In this document: in pieces, positions 36,397 to 45,191 of the stretch | How positions within the stretch are numbered: the first letter of the stretch is position 1 | Layout: each line of letters opens with the position of its first letter | NCBI RefSeq assembly: GCF_007665395.1 | Contig: NZ_VDND01000003.1 | Span: 186,001 to 250,000, forward strand | Length of the DNA: 64,000 nt | Direction of reading: 5' to 3' | Source: Pseudomonas oryzihabitans | GTDB taxonomy: Bacteria; Pseudomonadota; Gammaproteobacteria; Pseudomonadales; Pseudomonadaceae | Program-made: the position numbers and the translations under genes | Notes under the pieces: model-generated | The model's input: only the letters and a program-made list of their open reading frames with translations | Told to the model about the DNA's origin: nothing | Database searches by the model: none

Positions 36397-37269
36397 CTAG
36401 TTCGGCTCGGGCGCTCGGGGCAAGCCAGCAAACCAATCCAACGCCCTATCCCACAGCGGCTCCGCACTGGCGCGGAAATAGCCCATATGACCAATGGCGC
36501 CGCCGTGCTGGCGCGGATCGAGGTCTTGGCGTTGCAGGTCGCTGTTGCGATAGGCCTGCATGAAGGCGTCGCGCGATTGGGGCGTGGCCCAGAGATCGTC
36601 CAGGGCGTTGACCGCGACGATGGGGGTGCGCACCGCGGCGAAGCCGGCTTCGATGCCGCGCATGGCGGGGTCGTCGAAGAAGTAGTGGGGCAGGCTGCAC
36701 CAGTGGCGCCACTGGCGATAGACGTCGCGTGGCAGGTCTTCGCCCAGGCCGAGGGCGCTCCAGGGGCAGTAGCCTTTCCACCAGGTGAGCAGCGGCAGTA
36801 CCAGTCGCCACATGGCCAGTACCTTGAGGCGTTCGCCCAGCGGCATGTAGCCGTGCCAGCCGGCGCTGGTGCCGAAGACGTAGAAGCCGGCCACCTTGGC
36901 GTGGTTGGGCAAGAGGCCGAAGGCGTGGCCGCCATAGGAATGGCCGATTAGGTAGAGGGGCACGTCGCCCTGGGCCATGGCGTCCACCGCGGCGGCGAGG
37001 TCCTGGCGCGCCCAGTCCAGCAGGTCCATGCGAAAGCCCTTGAGCGAGGCCGGCGCCGAGCGACCGATACCGCGGTAGTCCAGGGTGAGGGTCTCGAAGC
37101 CGCGGGTGGCGGCGTGCTGGGCGAAGCGGCGGTAGAAGCCCTGGGGCACGGCGGTGGCACCGGCGACGATCAGTCGGCCCTGGAGTGGGCCCTGAGCGGG
37201 AAAGCGGCAGGTGCCCAGGCGATAGCCGTCGGCCGTGATCAGCTCCTCCTGGAGGGCATCGCTGGGCAT
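36397..37269 (-). CDS. Alpha/beta hydrolase family protein (YheT/serine aminopeptidase-like)
   Basis: A 290-residue cytosolic alpha/beta hydrolase. It has [12 protein letters not shown] near the oxyanion hole, [13 protein letters not shown], the nucleophile elbow [12 protein letters not shown], an acid in [11 protein letters not shown], and a C-terminal His in AIGHMGYF. The ordering fits a lipase/esterase-like serine hydrolase. It is divergent from a TetR gene across two palindromic operators, so it is almost certainly induced by that regulator's ligand. Substrate unknown. Confidence 0.82.
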   Translation of the reverse strand: MPSDALQEELITADGYRLGTCRFPAQGPLQGRLIVAGATAVPQGFYRRFAQHAATRGFETLTLDYRGIGRSAPASLKGFRMDLLDWARQDLAAAVDAMAQGDVPLYLIGHSYGGHAFGLLPNHAKVAGFYVFGTSAGWHGYMPLGERLKVLAMWRLVLPLLTWWKGYCPWSALGLGEDLPRDVYRQWRHWCSLPHYFFDDPAMRGIEAGFAAVRTPIVAVNALDDLWATPQSRDAFMQAYRNSDLQRQDLDPRQHGGAIGHMGYFRASAEPLWDRALDWFAGLPRAPEPN

Positions 37270-37280
37270 GGGGTGGTCCC

Positions 37281-37329
37281 TATGACAGTTGTTATAATGC
37301 CTGGACGGTAGAGTATGACGACTGTCATA
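37281..37329. promoter_or_regulatory. Two TetR-type palindromic operators
   Basis: TATGAC-N4-GTTATA at 37281-37296 (one mismatch) and the perfect TATGAC-GACT-GTCATA at 37314-37329, with centres 33 bp apart (three helical turns). They fill the 73-bp gap between the divergent hydrolase and TetR genes and would repress both promoters. This is what family knowledge predicts for an autoregulating TetR protein. Confidence 0.75.
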
Positions 37330-37342
37330 GCAAGGAGCCTGG

Positions 37343-37906
37343 ATGACCGAGCAGTCGAAGGTGCGGCAACGGGTGGTGGTGGCGGCCTCGGCCATGCTGG
37401 CCCGGCACGGCTTCAATGCCACCAGCATCCGCGAGACCATCAAGCGCGCCGAGGCGCCGCTGGGGTCCACCTATCACCATTTCCCCGGTGGCAAGCACCA
37501 GCTGGTGGTGGAGGCGGTGGAACTGGCCGGTGCCCAGGTCAGCCATGATCTGGAGCGGCAGCTGCAGGCCGGTGCCCGGGCGGGGATCCAGGGTTTCCTG
37601 CGCCTCTGGCGCGACATCCTGGTGGATTCGGATTTCCGCGTCGGCTGCCCGGTGATGGCGGTGGCGGTGGAAGAGCCGGTGGACGAGATCGCCCAACGCG
37701 AGCTGGACGCGGCGGCCGGCATCTATCGCCGCTGGGAGACGCGTCTGCAGGCCGCCTTGGTCGATCAGGGCCACGCCGAGGCGGCCGCCGCAGGGTTGGC
37801 GACGCTGCTGGTGGCAGCGGTTCAGGGGGTGATCCCGCTGTGCCGCGCCCAGCGCAGCATCGAACCCTTCGACCGGGTGGCCGAACGTCTGGTGGCACTG
37901 GTCTGA
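37343..37906 (+). CDS. TetR family transcriptional regulator
   Basis: A 187-residue TetR regulator. The N-terminal HTH includes ATSIRETIKRAEAPLGSTYHHF, the usual recognition helix ending in Y-x-H-F, with PGGKHQLV following. The C-terminal domain resembles the LmrA/YxaF subgroup (RVGCPVMAVAVE). AAGGAG precedes the ATG. It probably binds the two operators in the divergent promoter region and responds to a small hydrophobic substrate of the neighbouring hydrolase. Confidence 0.88.
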   Translation: MTEQSKVRQRVVVAASAMLARHGFNATSIRETIKRAEAPLGSTYHHFPGGKHQLVVEAVELAGAQVSHDLERQLQAGARAGIQGFLRLWRDILVDSDFRVGCPVMAVAVEEPVDEIAQRELDAAAGIYRRWETRLQAALVDQGHAEAAAAGLATLLVAAVQGVIPLCRAQRSIEPFDRVAERLVALV

Positions 37907-37965
37907 CGGGAACGCCGCCGCGGCGCGGGGACTCCACCAAGGGCGTCCCCGCATCGGAGTACCCC

Positions 37966-38103
37966 ATGAGCCGCGAACCCGCCGACGACCAGCAAACCCC
38001 ACACGACTACGACGAATATGGCGATGTGCCGGATTCCGGCAATACCAGCACCACCGAGGAGCGCGAGGACCAGGACGACAGCCCCTTGAGTCCGCAGCGG
38101 TAG
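37966..38103 (+). CDS. Small acidic hypothetical protein (45 aa)
   Basis: A 45-residue, strongly acidic, probably disordered protein (about one third Asp/Glu, with SGNTSTTEEREDQDD). A GGAG lies 6 nt before the ATG. It follows the TetR gene by 59 nt on the same strand and ends just before the tandem repeat array. I do not know a function; small size and low complexity keep confidence moderate. Confidence 0.5.
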   Translation: MSREPADDQQTPHDYDEYGDVPDSGNTSTTEEREDQDDSPLSPQR

Positions 38104-38167
38104 TGGGCGGGGCAGGGCGGCGTCTGGAAGAGGCGACGACGTATCTTTGCCCGCCGCTCCCGACTGC

Positions 38168-39282
38168 CCCCTCTCCCCGCGGGAGAGGGCTGGGGTGAGG
38201 GCTCGCTGATCCGACCCGCAGGCCGGCCTCCTGTTGTGGGAGTGGGTTTCGGCACTGATGGCGCCGGGCTGTTGGGCTTCGCGTTGCTCAGCGCCAACCT
38301 ACGTTTCTCCGCTACGCCGCCCGACCCCAACGCTCCCAACCACCCCCTCTCCGCCGCGGAGAGGGCTGGGGTGAGGGCTCGTCGATCTGTTCTTCGGGCT
38401 GGGCTCCTGTTGTGGGAGAGAATTTCGGCACCTGATGATGCTGGGCTGTTGGGCTTCGCGTTGCTCAGCGCCAACCTACGTTTGCCTGCTGCGCCGCCCG
38501 ACCCCGCCGCTCCCAACCGCCCCCTCTCCCCGCGGGAGAGGGCTGGGGTGAGGGCCTGCTGATCCGCTCTTCGGGCTGGGCTCCTGTTGTGGGAGAGGGC
38601 TTCGGCACCTGATGATGCTGGGCTGTTGGGCTTCGCGTTGCTCAGCGCCAACCTACGTTTGCCTGCCGCGCCGCCCGACCCTGCCGCTCCCAACCGCCCC
38701 CTCTCCCTGGGGTAGAGGGCTGGGGTGATGGCCTGCTGATCCGCTCTTCGGGCTGGGCTCCTGTTGTGGGAGAGGGCTTCGGCACCTGATGATGCTGGGC
38801 TGTTGGGCTTCGCGTTGCTCAGCGCCAACCTACGTTTGCCTGCCGCGCCGCCCGACCCTGCCGCTCCCAACCGCCCCCTCTCCCTGGGGGAGAGGGCTGG
38901 GGTGATGGCCTGCTGATCCGCTCTTCGGGCTGGCCTCCTGTTGTGGGAGAGGATTTCGGCATTGATGATGCCGGGCTGTTGGGCTTCGCGTTGCTCAGCG
39001 CCAACCTACGTTTGCCTGCCGCGCCGTCCGACCCCGCTGCTCCCAACTGCCCCCTCTCCCCGCGGGAGAGGTCTGGGGTGAGGGCCTGCTGATGATCCGG
39101 TCCGCGGGCTAGCCCCCTGCTACGCGAGAGAATTTTGGCACCTGATGATGCCGGGCTGTTGGGCTTCGCGTTGCTCAGCGCCAACCTACGGTTGCCCGCC
39201 GCGCCGCTCGACCCTGCCGCTCCCAACCGCCCCCTCTCCCTGGGGGAGAGGGCTGGGGTGAGGGCCCGCTGATCGAGCGGAG
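38168..39282. repeat. Tandem array, about 6.5 copies of a 177-bp unit
   Basis: Unit starts (at the GTTGGGCTTCGCGTTGCTCA motif) are 38271, 38448, 38625, 38802, 38978 and 39158, giving steps of 177, 177, 177, 176 and 180 bp; a partial unit precedes and follows. Each unit contains one family-A repeat (the reverse complement of those at 9.1 and 9.5 kb) and one family-C repeat (CCCCTCTCC ... GGGAGAGGGCTGGGGTGA). Units 3 and 4 are nearly identical, showing recent duplication. Because 177 is a multiple of 3, long minus-strand open frames run through the array; they are artefacts. Confidence 0.9.
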
Positions 39283-39295
39283 CCGATAGGCAGGC

Positions 39296-40144
39296 TTAGT
39301 CCGCGGCCACGGTGCGTTGGCGTTGCTCGCCGAGGCCCTGGATGCCCAGGCGCATTTCCTGGCCAGGCTTTAGGTAGACCGCCTGCGGCTTGACGCCCAT
39401 GCCCACGCCCGGCGGGGTGCCGGTGGAGATGACATCGCCCGGTTGCAGGCTCATGCAGCGGCTGAGGTAGGCGATGATCTGGGCGACGCTGAAGATCATG
39501 GTGCGGGTGTTGCCGTTCTGGTAGCGGTGGCCGTCCACCTCCAGCCAGAGGTCGAGATTCTGAGGGTCGGCTACCTCGTCGGCGGTGACCAGCCAGGGGC
39601 CGAGCGGGCCGAAGGTGTCGAAGCCCTTGCCCTTGTCCCAGGTGCCGCCGCGTTCCAGCTGCCATTCGCGCTCGGAGACGTCGTTGACCACGCAGTAGCC
39701 GGCGACATGGTCCAAGGCGTTGGCCTCGTCGATGTACCGGCCGGCCTTACCGATCACCACGCCCAGTTCCACCTCCCAGTCGGTCTTGGTCGAGCCGCGG
39801 GGGATCTGTACCGGGTCATCGGGGCCGCAGATGGCACTGGTCCACTTGTTGAACACCACCGGCTCCTTGGGCACGTCCAGCCCCGATTCGGCGGCGTGGT
39901 CGGCGTAGTTGAGGCCGATGCAGATGAACTTGCCTACCCGCCCCACGCAAGGGCCCAGTCGCGGGGTGCCCTCCACCAGTGGCAGCTGGTCCGGGTCCAG
40001 CTGGCGGATCCGGGCGAGGGAAGCGGCGCCGAGCGTCTCGCCAGCGAGCTCAGCCACCTGGCCGGAAAGATCGCGAAGGCGGCCCTGGGCATCCAGCAGG
40101 CCGGGTTTTTCCTGGCCCTGGGGGCCGTAGCGCAAGAGTTTCAT
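39296..40144 (-). CDS. Fumarylacetoacetate hydrolase family protein
   Basis: A 282-residue FAH-family enzyme. The catalytic/metal core shows ICIGLNYADHAAE (His of the lid), then KTDWEVELGVVIGK (acidic metal ligands), YCVVNDVSEREWQ, GKGFDTFGPLGPW, and DVISTGTPPGVG. The family hydrolyses C-C bonds of 2,4-dioxo acids. With the SDR next door (42-nt gap, same strand) it resembles the L-2,4-diketo-3-deoxy-acid hydrolase step of non-phosphorylative L-fucose/L-rhamnose breakdown. That pathway assignment is inference. Confidence 0.85.
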   Translation of the reverse strand: MKLLRYGPQGQEKPGLLDAQGRLRDLSGQVAELAGETLGAASLARIRQLDPDQLPLVEGTPRLGPCVGRVGKFICIGLNYADHAAESGLDVPKEPVVFNKWTSAICGPDDPVQIPRGSTKTDWEVELGVVIGKAGRYIDEANALDHVAGYCVVNDVSEREWQLERGGTWDKGKGFDTFGPLGPWLVTADEVADPQNLDLWLEVDGHRYQNGNTRTMIFSVAQIIAYLSRCMSLQPGDVISTGTPPGVGMGVKPQAVYLKPGQEMRLGIQGLGEQRQRTVAAD

Positions 40145-40186
40145 CGGAGCTCCTAGACAGACGAGAGGGTACAGGCCAACGCGGAT

Positions 40187-40927
40187 TCAGACGCTCCAGC
40201 CGCCGTCGATCACCTGGGTGGTCCCGGTGACGAAGGCGGCGGCGTCGGAAGCGAGATAGAGGGCGAGGGCGGCGATCTCCTCGGGTTTCCCGACCCGGCC
40301 CATGGGCTGCCGGGCGGCGAAGGCGGCGGCCACCTCGGCTTCGCTGCGACCTTCGCGGGCGGCCTGATCGGCGATGCGCTGGTGCAGCGAGGGTGAATCC
40401 ACGGTACCGGGGCAGATGGCGTTGCAGCGGATGCCCTGGCCGACGTAATCGGCGGCCACCGACTTGGTCAGGCCGATCACCGCCGCCTTGCTGGCGCCGT
40501 AGGCGCAGCGATTGGCCACGCCCTTGAGGCTGGAGGCCAGCGAGGCCATGTTGATGATGCAACCGCCGCCCTGGGCCAGCATGCCGGGCAGCACCGCGCG
40601 GGTCAGCCGGTACATGGCGGTGACGTTGAGTTCGAAGGACCGGCACCAGGCGTCTTCGTCGCACTCGAGCAGGCTGCCGGCGTGGACGTAGCCGGCGCAG
40701 TTGAACAGCACGTCGAGGCAGCCCAGGTCCTCGGCCAGGGCTGCCACGGCGGTGGCATCGGTGACATCGAGCACCCGGGTGCGCAACCCATCGAGGGTGT
40801 CCAGGGCAGCGGCCGCGATATCGGTGGCGATGACCTCGGCCCCGGCGCGGTGGAAGGCGAGGGCGGTGGCCCGGCCGATACCCTGGCCCGCGGCGGTGAC
40901 CAGGACGCGTTTGCCGGCATGACTCAT
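40187..40927 (-). CDS. SDR oxidoreductase, 2-keto-3-deoxy-sugar-acid dehydrogenase-like
   Basis: A 246-residue classical SDR with LVTAAGQGIGRAT (cofactor loop with AAGQGIG), ATDI after strand 2 favouring NAD, NCAG in place of NNAG, catalytic Ser in MASLASS, and YGASK. The AAGQGIG/NCAG spelling and CNAICPGTVDSPSL match the 2-keto-3-deoxy-L-fuconate dehydrogenase/BDH2 subgroup. It is upstream of the FAH hydrolase gene in a two-gene operon, where it would make the diketo substrate of that enzyme. Confidence 0.82.
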   Translation of the reverse strand: MSHAGKRVLVTAAGQGIGRATALAFHRAGAEVIATDIAAAALDTLDGLRTRVLDVTDATAVAALAEDLGCLDVLFNCAGYVHAGSLLECDEDAWCRSFELNVTAMYRLTRAVLPGMLAQGGGCIINMASLASSLKGVANRCAYGASKAAVIGLTKSVAADYVGQGIRCNAICPGTVDSPSLHQRIADQAAREGRSEAEVAAAFAARQPMGRVGKPEEIAALALYLASDAAAFVTGTTQVIDGGWSV

Positions 40928-41112
40928 GAGCAGGACCTCTAGAGTGGATGGGCGGACACTGGCTAAGGGTGTAGCCCGCCGCGGCCGGGGGCGCAAGGAT
41001 CTTTTCCCCGCGGCCGGGGCGCTGTATGGCCGTTTAGTCCCCTGGCTGTGGCTGGTCGCGCCAGGCCGGGCTGCGCAGAATCGGCCATCCGCCTTCTCAA
41101 GGAACCTGCCCC

Positions 41113-41943
41113 ATGTCCCTCGCTTTCCATCAGGTCGATGTCTTCGCCCACCGCCCGCTGGAGGGCAATGCCCTGGCGGTGGTCTGCGGCGCCGACCACC
41201 TCTCCACCGAACAGATGGCCGCCCTGGCGCGCTGGACCAATCTGTCGGAGACCACCTTCCTGCTCGAACCCACGGATTTAGCGGCCGATTACCGGGTGCG
41301 CATCTTCACCCCCGTCCGCGAGCTGCCCTTCGCCGGCCATCCGACCCTGGGCAGCTGCCATGTCTGGTTGCGTGAAGGCGGGCGGCCCCAGGGCGGCGAG
41401 GTGATCCAGGAATGCGGCGCCGGCTTGGTGCCGATCCGCGCTGCTGGGGAAGAGCTGGCCTTCGCCGCGCCGCCACTGGTGCGCGGCGGCCCCGTGGAAC
41501 CCGAGGTACTGGCACGCATCGCCCAAGGCATCGGGCTGGCGCCTGAGCGCATCCGGGCCAGCCAGTGGGCGGATAATGGCCCCGGCTGGGTGGCGGTACT
41601 GCTAGAGAGTCGCGAGGAACTGCTGGCGATCCGTCCGGACTATGCCGCCCTGGATGGCCTGAACGTCGGCCTGGTGGCCCCCTGGACGGGGCCCGCGGCC
41701 GAGGCGCAATTCGAGGTGCGCGCCCTGATGGGCGAGGAATTCGCCGAGGATCCGGTTACCGGCAGCCTTAACGCCAGCCTGGCGCAGTGGCTGATCCCGG
41801 CGGGCCTGGCGCCGGAGCGCTACCTGACCAGCCAGGGCACCGTACTGGGCCGCCGCGGCCGGGTACGGGTGGCCCGCATCGATGAGCGCATCTGGGTGGG
41901 TGGCGCGGTGCAGGACTGCATCCGCGGCACCCTGGATCTCTAG
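41113..41943 (+). CDS. PhzF family isomerase-like protein
   Basis: A 276-residue member of the PhzF family, a diaminopimelate-epimerase fold. It has FHQVDVFAHRPLEGNALAVV at the start, the catalytic Glu region NLSETTFLL, FTPVRELPFAGHPTLGS, and the C-terminal EDPVTGSLNASLAQWL, all family signatures. No other phenazine genes are present, so it is one of the many stand-alone PhzF-like proteins of unknown substrate. AAGGAA precedes the ATG. Confidence 0.88.
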   Translation: MSLAFHQVDVFAHRPLEGNALAVVCGADHLSTEQMAALARWTNLSETTFLLEPTDLAADYRVRIFTPVRELPFAGHPTLGSCHVWLREGGRPQGGEVIQECGAGLVPIRAAGEELAFAAPPLVRGGPVEPEVLARIAQGIGLAPERIRASQWADNGPGWVAVLLESREELLAIRPDYAALDGLNVGLVAPWTGPAAEAQFEVRALMGEEFAEDPVTGSLNASLAQWLIPAGLAPERYLTSQGTVLGRRGRVRVARIDERIWVGGAVQDCIRGTLDL

Positions 41944-41945
41944 CG

Positions 41946-43763
41946 TCACAGCCCGACCGAGCGCCCCTTGAAGCCGGCGGCATCGAAGTAGCGGGTGTCG
42001 CCGACGGTCTGGGTCTTCAGCTCGGTGACCAGGCCGTCCTGCGCCGGTTTCGAGCGCTGCACCTGATGGCTAGCCTTGACCGGCTTGCCGCCTGCCAGGC
42101 TCTCACCGAGCACCCGGCCGACCAGTTGGCCCTTGGCCGGAATCTGCAGGTGCAGCAGGTGCGTCAGGGTTTGGCCGACGTCGGCGTTGCTGGCCGGGCT
42201 GGGGTCGACGAAGCCCTGGCGGAAGTCCGGGCCGATGGCGGCCATGAAGTTGTGGGTATCACCCCGGCTGAAGCTGCCGTGCATGCCCTGGCCCTGTTGC
42301 AGCCCGGTGTCGGCCACCTCCACGGCGCAGACGTCGGGCTTGCCGCAACCGCTGTCGTAGGAGCGGAAGTTGACCACGATGGCCGGGTAGGGGGTGAGCG
42401 CCGAGCCCTTGAGGTTGATCGCCGAGAGCGGCAGGGTGCCGGGGATCCGGCCCAGGTCGTCGTCGACGAACAGACCGCTGACATAATCCTGCTTGAGCAG
42501 GGCCGCGACCACCTGGGGCGCCAGCGCCTTGGCATCGCCCTGAGGCAGATAGACCAGGTCGGAGCCGCCGTTGGCCGCCACCACCACCTCTGGCTTGGCC
42601 GGGTCGGGGCCGATCAGGCCATTGGCCTTGCTCGGGTGTTGGCCCTGGTCCATCGACACCGCGGCGCCCTTGGCGTCCGGATCGAGCAGCGGCAATTTCA
42701 GCGCGGCGGCGAGATCCAGGGCGAGGAAGCCCGGCGGTAGCTGCCCCTTGGGTACGTCCTGATAGCTGGCCTTGGCCGCCGGACTGGTCTTGCTCTCCTT
42801 GGAGATGGTGGAGAAGCCGTGGTCGGCGCTGACGAAGATGTCGGTGTCGCCGTCCAGGCCCAGCTCCTTGAGCCGCGCGCGCAGGGCGCCGAGGTTGGCG
42901 TCGACGTTGCGGATGGCGGCCAGGCTGGTAGGGCCGTTGATGCCGGGGGTGACCTGGCCCAGGCTGTCGCCCTGGTTGTGCTGGGTGCCGTCCGGGTCGC
43001 GCGACCAGAACACCAGCACGAAGGGCTTGCCGCTTTCCTTGAAGCGCGGCAGCAGCACCTGGTTGGTGACGTCGAGGAAGTAGCGCTGCTGCTCGACGTT
43101 GGCACTCAGGGTGCCCGGCGTGGTGGCGTTGCCAGCCTTGCCGTTGGCGCCCCGGCTCGGGGCTTCCAGCGGCAGGCCGGCCTGTTTCAGGGCGTCCTGC
43201 ATGGCCGCGCTCAGGGGAATGCCGGTGGGGTGACCGGTGGAGTCGTCGACGATCACCGTCTTTTCGCCGTCGCGGGCGGTCACGTCCTGGATGGCCACCG
43301 GGCCGAGCTTGCCGACGGCGGCGGTGGACAGCCCCGCCTGGCGCGCGGCCGCCAGCAGGGTCTCCTCGTCCAGGTAGTTGCCGGCGAAATGTTCGTCGAC
43401 GTCGCCCAGCACCTCGTCGTTTTCCAGGAAGGGTGTGACGCTGTTGTTGGCGCCCGGGACCGGAAAACCGGTGTAGATCGTGTTACCGAAATCCCCGGTG
43501 TCGCCCAGGTAGTGCCCGGTGGCCATGGCCGAGGCATTGGGCGTGGTGAAGGTGGGGAAGAGCGAATGGCTGTTCTGGAAGTCCACCCCATCGCGGCGCA
43601 GTTGGGCCAGGTTGGGTGCGGTCTGCTCATCGACGATGCCGGCGCGCAGGCCGTCGGCGATGAAGAGGATCACGTTGCGCGCCGGTGTGGCGGCCATGGC
43701 GACGGAACTGGCGAGCAGGGTGAGGCAGCAGGCGCGAGCGAGCAGGGTGGGGAGGAGCGCCAT
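41946..43763 (-). CDS. Secreted alkaline phosphatase superfamily protein
   Basis: A 605-residue exported enzyme of the alkaline phosphatase/nucleotide pyrophosphatase superfamily. The signal peptide ends at about residue 24 (VAMAA). Metal ligand and nucleophile region: FIADGLRAG, then FPTFTTPNASAMATGHY, where the second Thr of TTPN is the likely nucleophile. Further metal ligands are in FWSRDPDGTQHNQGD, VSADHGFST and SRGDTHNFMAAIGPDF. The ordering fits phosphodiesterase/pyrophosphatase types more than classical PhoA. It is divergent from the aldolase gene and ends 2 nt from the convergent phzF-like gene. Confidence 0.82.
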   Translation of the reverse strand: MALLPTLLARACCLTLLASSVAMAATPARNVILFIADGLRAGIVDEQTAPNLAQLRRDGVDFQNSHSLFPTFTTPNASAMATGHYLGDTGDFGNTIYTGFPVPGANNSVTPFLENDEVLGDVDEHFAGNYLDEETLLAAARQAGLSTAAVGKLGPVAIQDVTARDGEKTVIVDDSTGHPTGIPLSAAMQDALKQAGLPLEAPSRGANGKAGNATTPGTLSANVEQQRYFLDVTNQVLLPRFKESGKPFVLVFWSRDPDGTQHNQGDSLGQVTPGINGPTSLAAIRNVDANLGALRARLKELGLDGDTDIFVSADHGFSTISKESKTSPAAKASYQDVPKGQLPPGFLALDLAAALKLPLLDPDAKGAAVSMDQGQHPSKANGLIGPDPAKPEVVVAANGGSDLVYLPQGDAKALAPQVVAALLKQDYVSGLFVDDDLGRIPGTLPLSAINLKGSALTPYPAIVVNFRSYDSGCGKPDVCAVEVADTGLQQGQGMHGSFSRGDTHNFMAAIGPDFRQGFVDPSPASNADVGQTLTHLLHLQIPAKGQLVGRVLGESLAGGKPVKASHQVQRSKPAQDGLVTELKTQTVGDTRYFDAAGFKGRSVGL

Positions 43764-43896
43764 GGAAAGATCCCTGGAGGCTGGAAGAGGAGCTGCAGAT
43801 GTAACAAGGGATTGCTGCATTTTTATGATGACAGCGAGGTGACAGCGCCTCGGCATCCTTTGTGCAAAGGTCCTGCCTCTTTCCAAGGAGCTTTCC

Positions 43897-44682
43897 ATGG
43901 CCCACGCCTTCGATCCCGCGGTATCCAGCGCTGCCTTGCATCGCGATCTCGACACCCCCGCCATCCGCCAGGCGCGCCTCGACCTGGCTGCCTGTTTCCG
44001 CATGGCCGCCCGGCTCGGCCTGGGGGAGGGCATCTGCAACCACTTTTCCTTCGTGGTGCCCGGCCACGATGACCTCTTCCTGGTCAATCCCTACGGCCTG
44101 GCCTTCGCCGAGGTCACCGCCTCGTCGCTGCTGATCTGCGATTTCGACGGTGGGGTGGTGCTGGGCCAGGGCGCGCCCGAGGCCACCGCCTTCCATATCC
44201 ACGCGCAGCTGCATCGGCTCAATCCGCGGGCCAGGGCAGCCTTCCATACCCATATGCCCAACGCCACGGCGCTGTGCCTGCTGGAAGGCGAGCCTTTCGT
44301 CTGGGCCGGGCAGACCGCGCTGAAGTTCTACGATCGCCTGACCGTGGACGAGGACTACAACGGCCTGGCGCTGGACGCGGCCGAGGGCGAGCGCATCGCC
44401 CGGGCGGCCGGTACGGCGGACGTGGTGATGCTGAAGAATCATGGGCCGCTGGTGCTGGGGCCGAGCATCGCCGAGGCCTGGGACGACCTCTACTACCTGG
44501 AGCGCGCCGCCGAGGTGCAGCTCAAGGCCATGGCCAGCGGTCGGCCGCTGCAGCCGGTGGCGCCGGCCATCGCCCACGCCGCCTGCCAGCAGATGCTGCA
44601 GGGCAATGCCGACAGCGCCCGGCTGCACCTGGAGAGCGTGAAGCGCCAGCTGCTGCGCCTGGAGCCGGATTACCGGGACTGA
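43897..44682 (+). CDS. Class II aldolase/adducin family protein
   Basis: A 261-residue class II aldolase-fold protein. Zinc ligands are in AAFHTHMPNATAL (two His) and LKNHGPLVLG (third His); the N-terminal LGLGEGICNHFSFVVPG matches the substrate phosphate/hydroxyl-binding loop. The family includes L-fuculose-phosphate aldolase and ribulose-5-phosphate epimerase, but many bacterial homologues are uncharacterised. AAGGAG precedes the ATG. The deoxysugar-type genes at 39.3-40.9 kb make a sugar role plausible but not shown. Confidence 0.85.
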   Translation: MAHAFDPAVSSAALHRDLDTPAIRQARLDLAACFRMAARLGLGEGICNHFSFVVPGHDDLFLVNPYGLAFAEVTASSLLICDFDGGVVLGQGAPEATAFHIHAQLHRLNPRARAAFHTHMPNATALCLLEGEPFVWAGQTALKFYDRLTVDEDYNGLALDAAEGERIARAAGTADVVMLKNHGPLVLGPSIAEAWDDLYYLERAAEVQLKAMASGRPLQPVAPAIAHAACQQMLQGNADSARLHLESVKRQLLRLEPDYRD

Positions 44683-44698
44683 GGTGGCGGGGTTGCCT

Positions 44699-44977
44699 TC
44701 AGCCGCCGACGGTACGCCACGGCTGGCGGGTCGCCGCGGGGAGCGAGCCGTCCAGGGCCGCGACCACGGCGGTGCTCAGCTGGGCGTCGAGTCGCTCGAC
44801 CAGGCGCTCGCGCAGCTGGCGCTTGATGACGCGTCCCAGGTCGAGCTGGCCGTGATCGTCCAGTGCCAGGAAGCCCTCACGGAGGACCTCGACGGACAGC
44901 GACGCCGCCTCGGCGCCCAGGGGGCAGACGTCGAAGGCGAGGGATGAAGCTGTGGCTGACGGTATCCGTGTGATCAT
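44699..44977 (-). CDS. Small hypothetical protein (92 aa)
   Basis: I do not recognise this 92-residue protein. An AGGAGG lies 7 nt before the ATG at 44977, which is the main support. The sequence has strand-like segments (LSVEVLREGFLALDDHGQLDLG) and a central charged helix (VIKRQLRERLVERLDAQL). It is soluble with no signal peptide. It is convergent with the aldolase gene. Confidence 0.55.
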   Translation of the reverse strand: MITRIPSATASSLAFDVCPLGAEAASLSVEVLREGFLALDDHGQLDLGRVIKRQLRERLVERLDAQLSTAVVAALDGSLPAATRQPWRTVGG

Positions 44978-45077
44978 GGCTGTCCCTCCTGGACGAGAAC
45001 TTCATCATGCCAGGGCGTGCGGCGCTGGCCGCAGTGCCAAAGCGTCGCGCCGTGGACTGCTGCGCATTTTTCCGGCG

Positions 45078-45106
45078 TAAAAAAAAGCCCGGGTCCAACC
45101 CGGGCT
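45078..45106 (-). terminator. Strong intrinsic terminator of the 27-aa membrane protein gene
   Basis: AGCCCGGGT and ACCCGGGCT pair around a 3-nt loop, and on the minus strand the stem is followed by eight T. It lies 86 nt downstream of the small ORF at 45192-45275, the only plausible minus-strand gene it could serve. Confidence 0.9.
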
Positions 45107-45191
45107 CAAAGCGCAGATGTCAGCTTCTACGATGCCTTGTCGGCACAGGATGGAGCTTGCCACCGCCCGGCTTATGGCTGGCTTAACGGGC

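Noticed and set aside
38007-39226. Long minus-strand open frames (287 and 135 codons) with 59-residue repeats
   Set aside because: They are translations of the 177-bp tandem repeat, open only because the period is a multiple of three. The peptide (RRLALSNAKPN, LTPALSRGERG) is a known false-gene pattern of such repeats; no ribosome site or domain.
38168-39282. Tandem array as a possible CRISPR
   Set aside because: The unit is about 177 bp, and the repeats join directly without unique spacers. It is a tandem duplication of intergenic repeats, and no cas gene is present.
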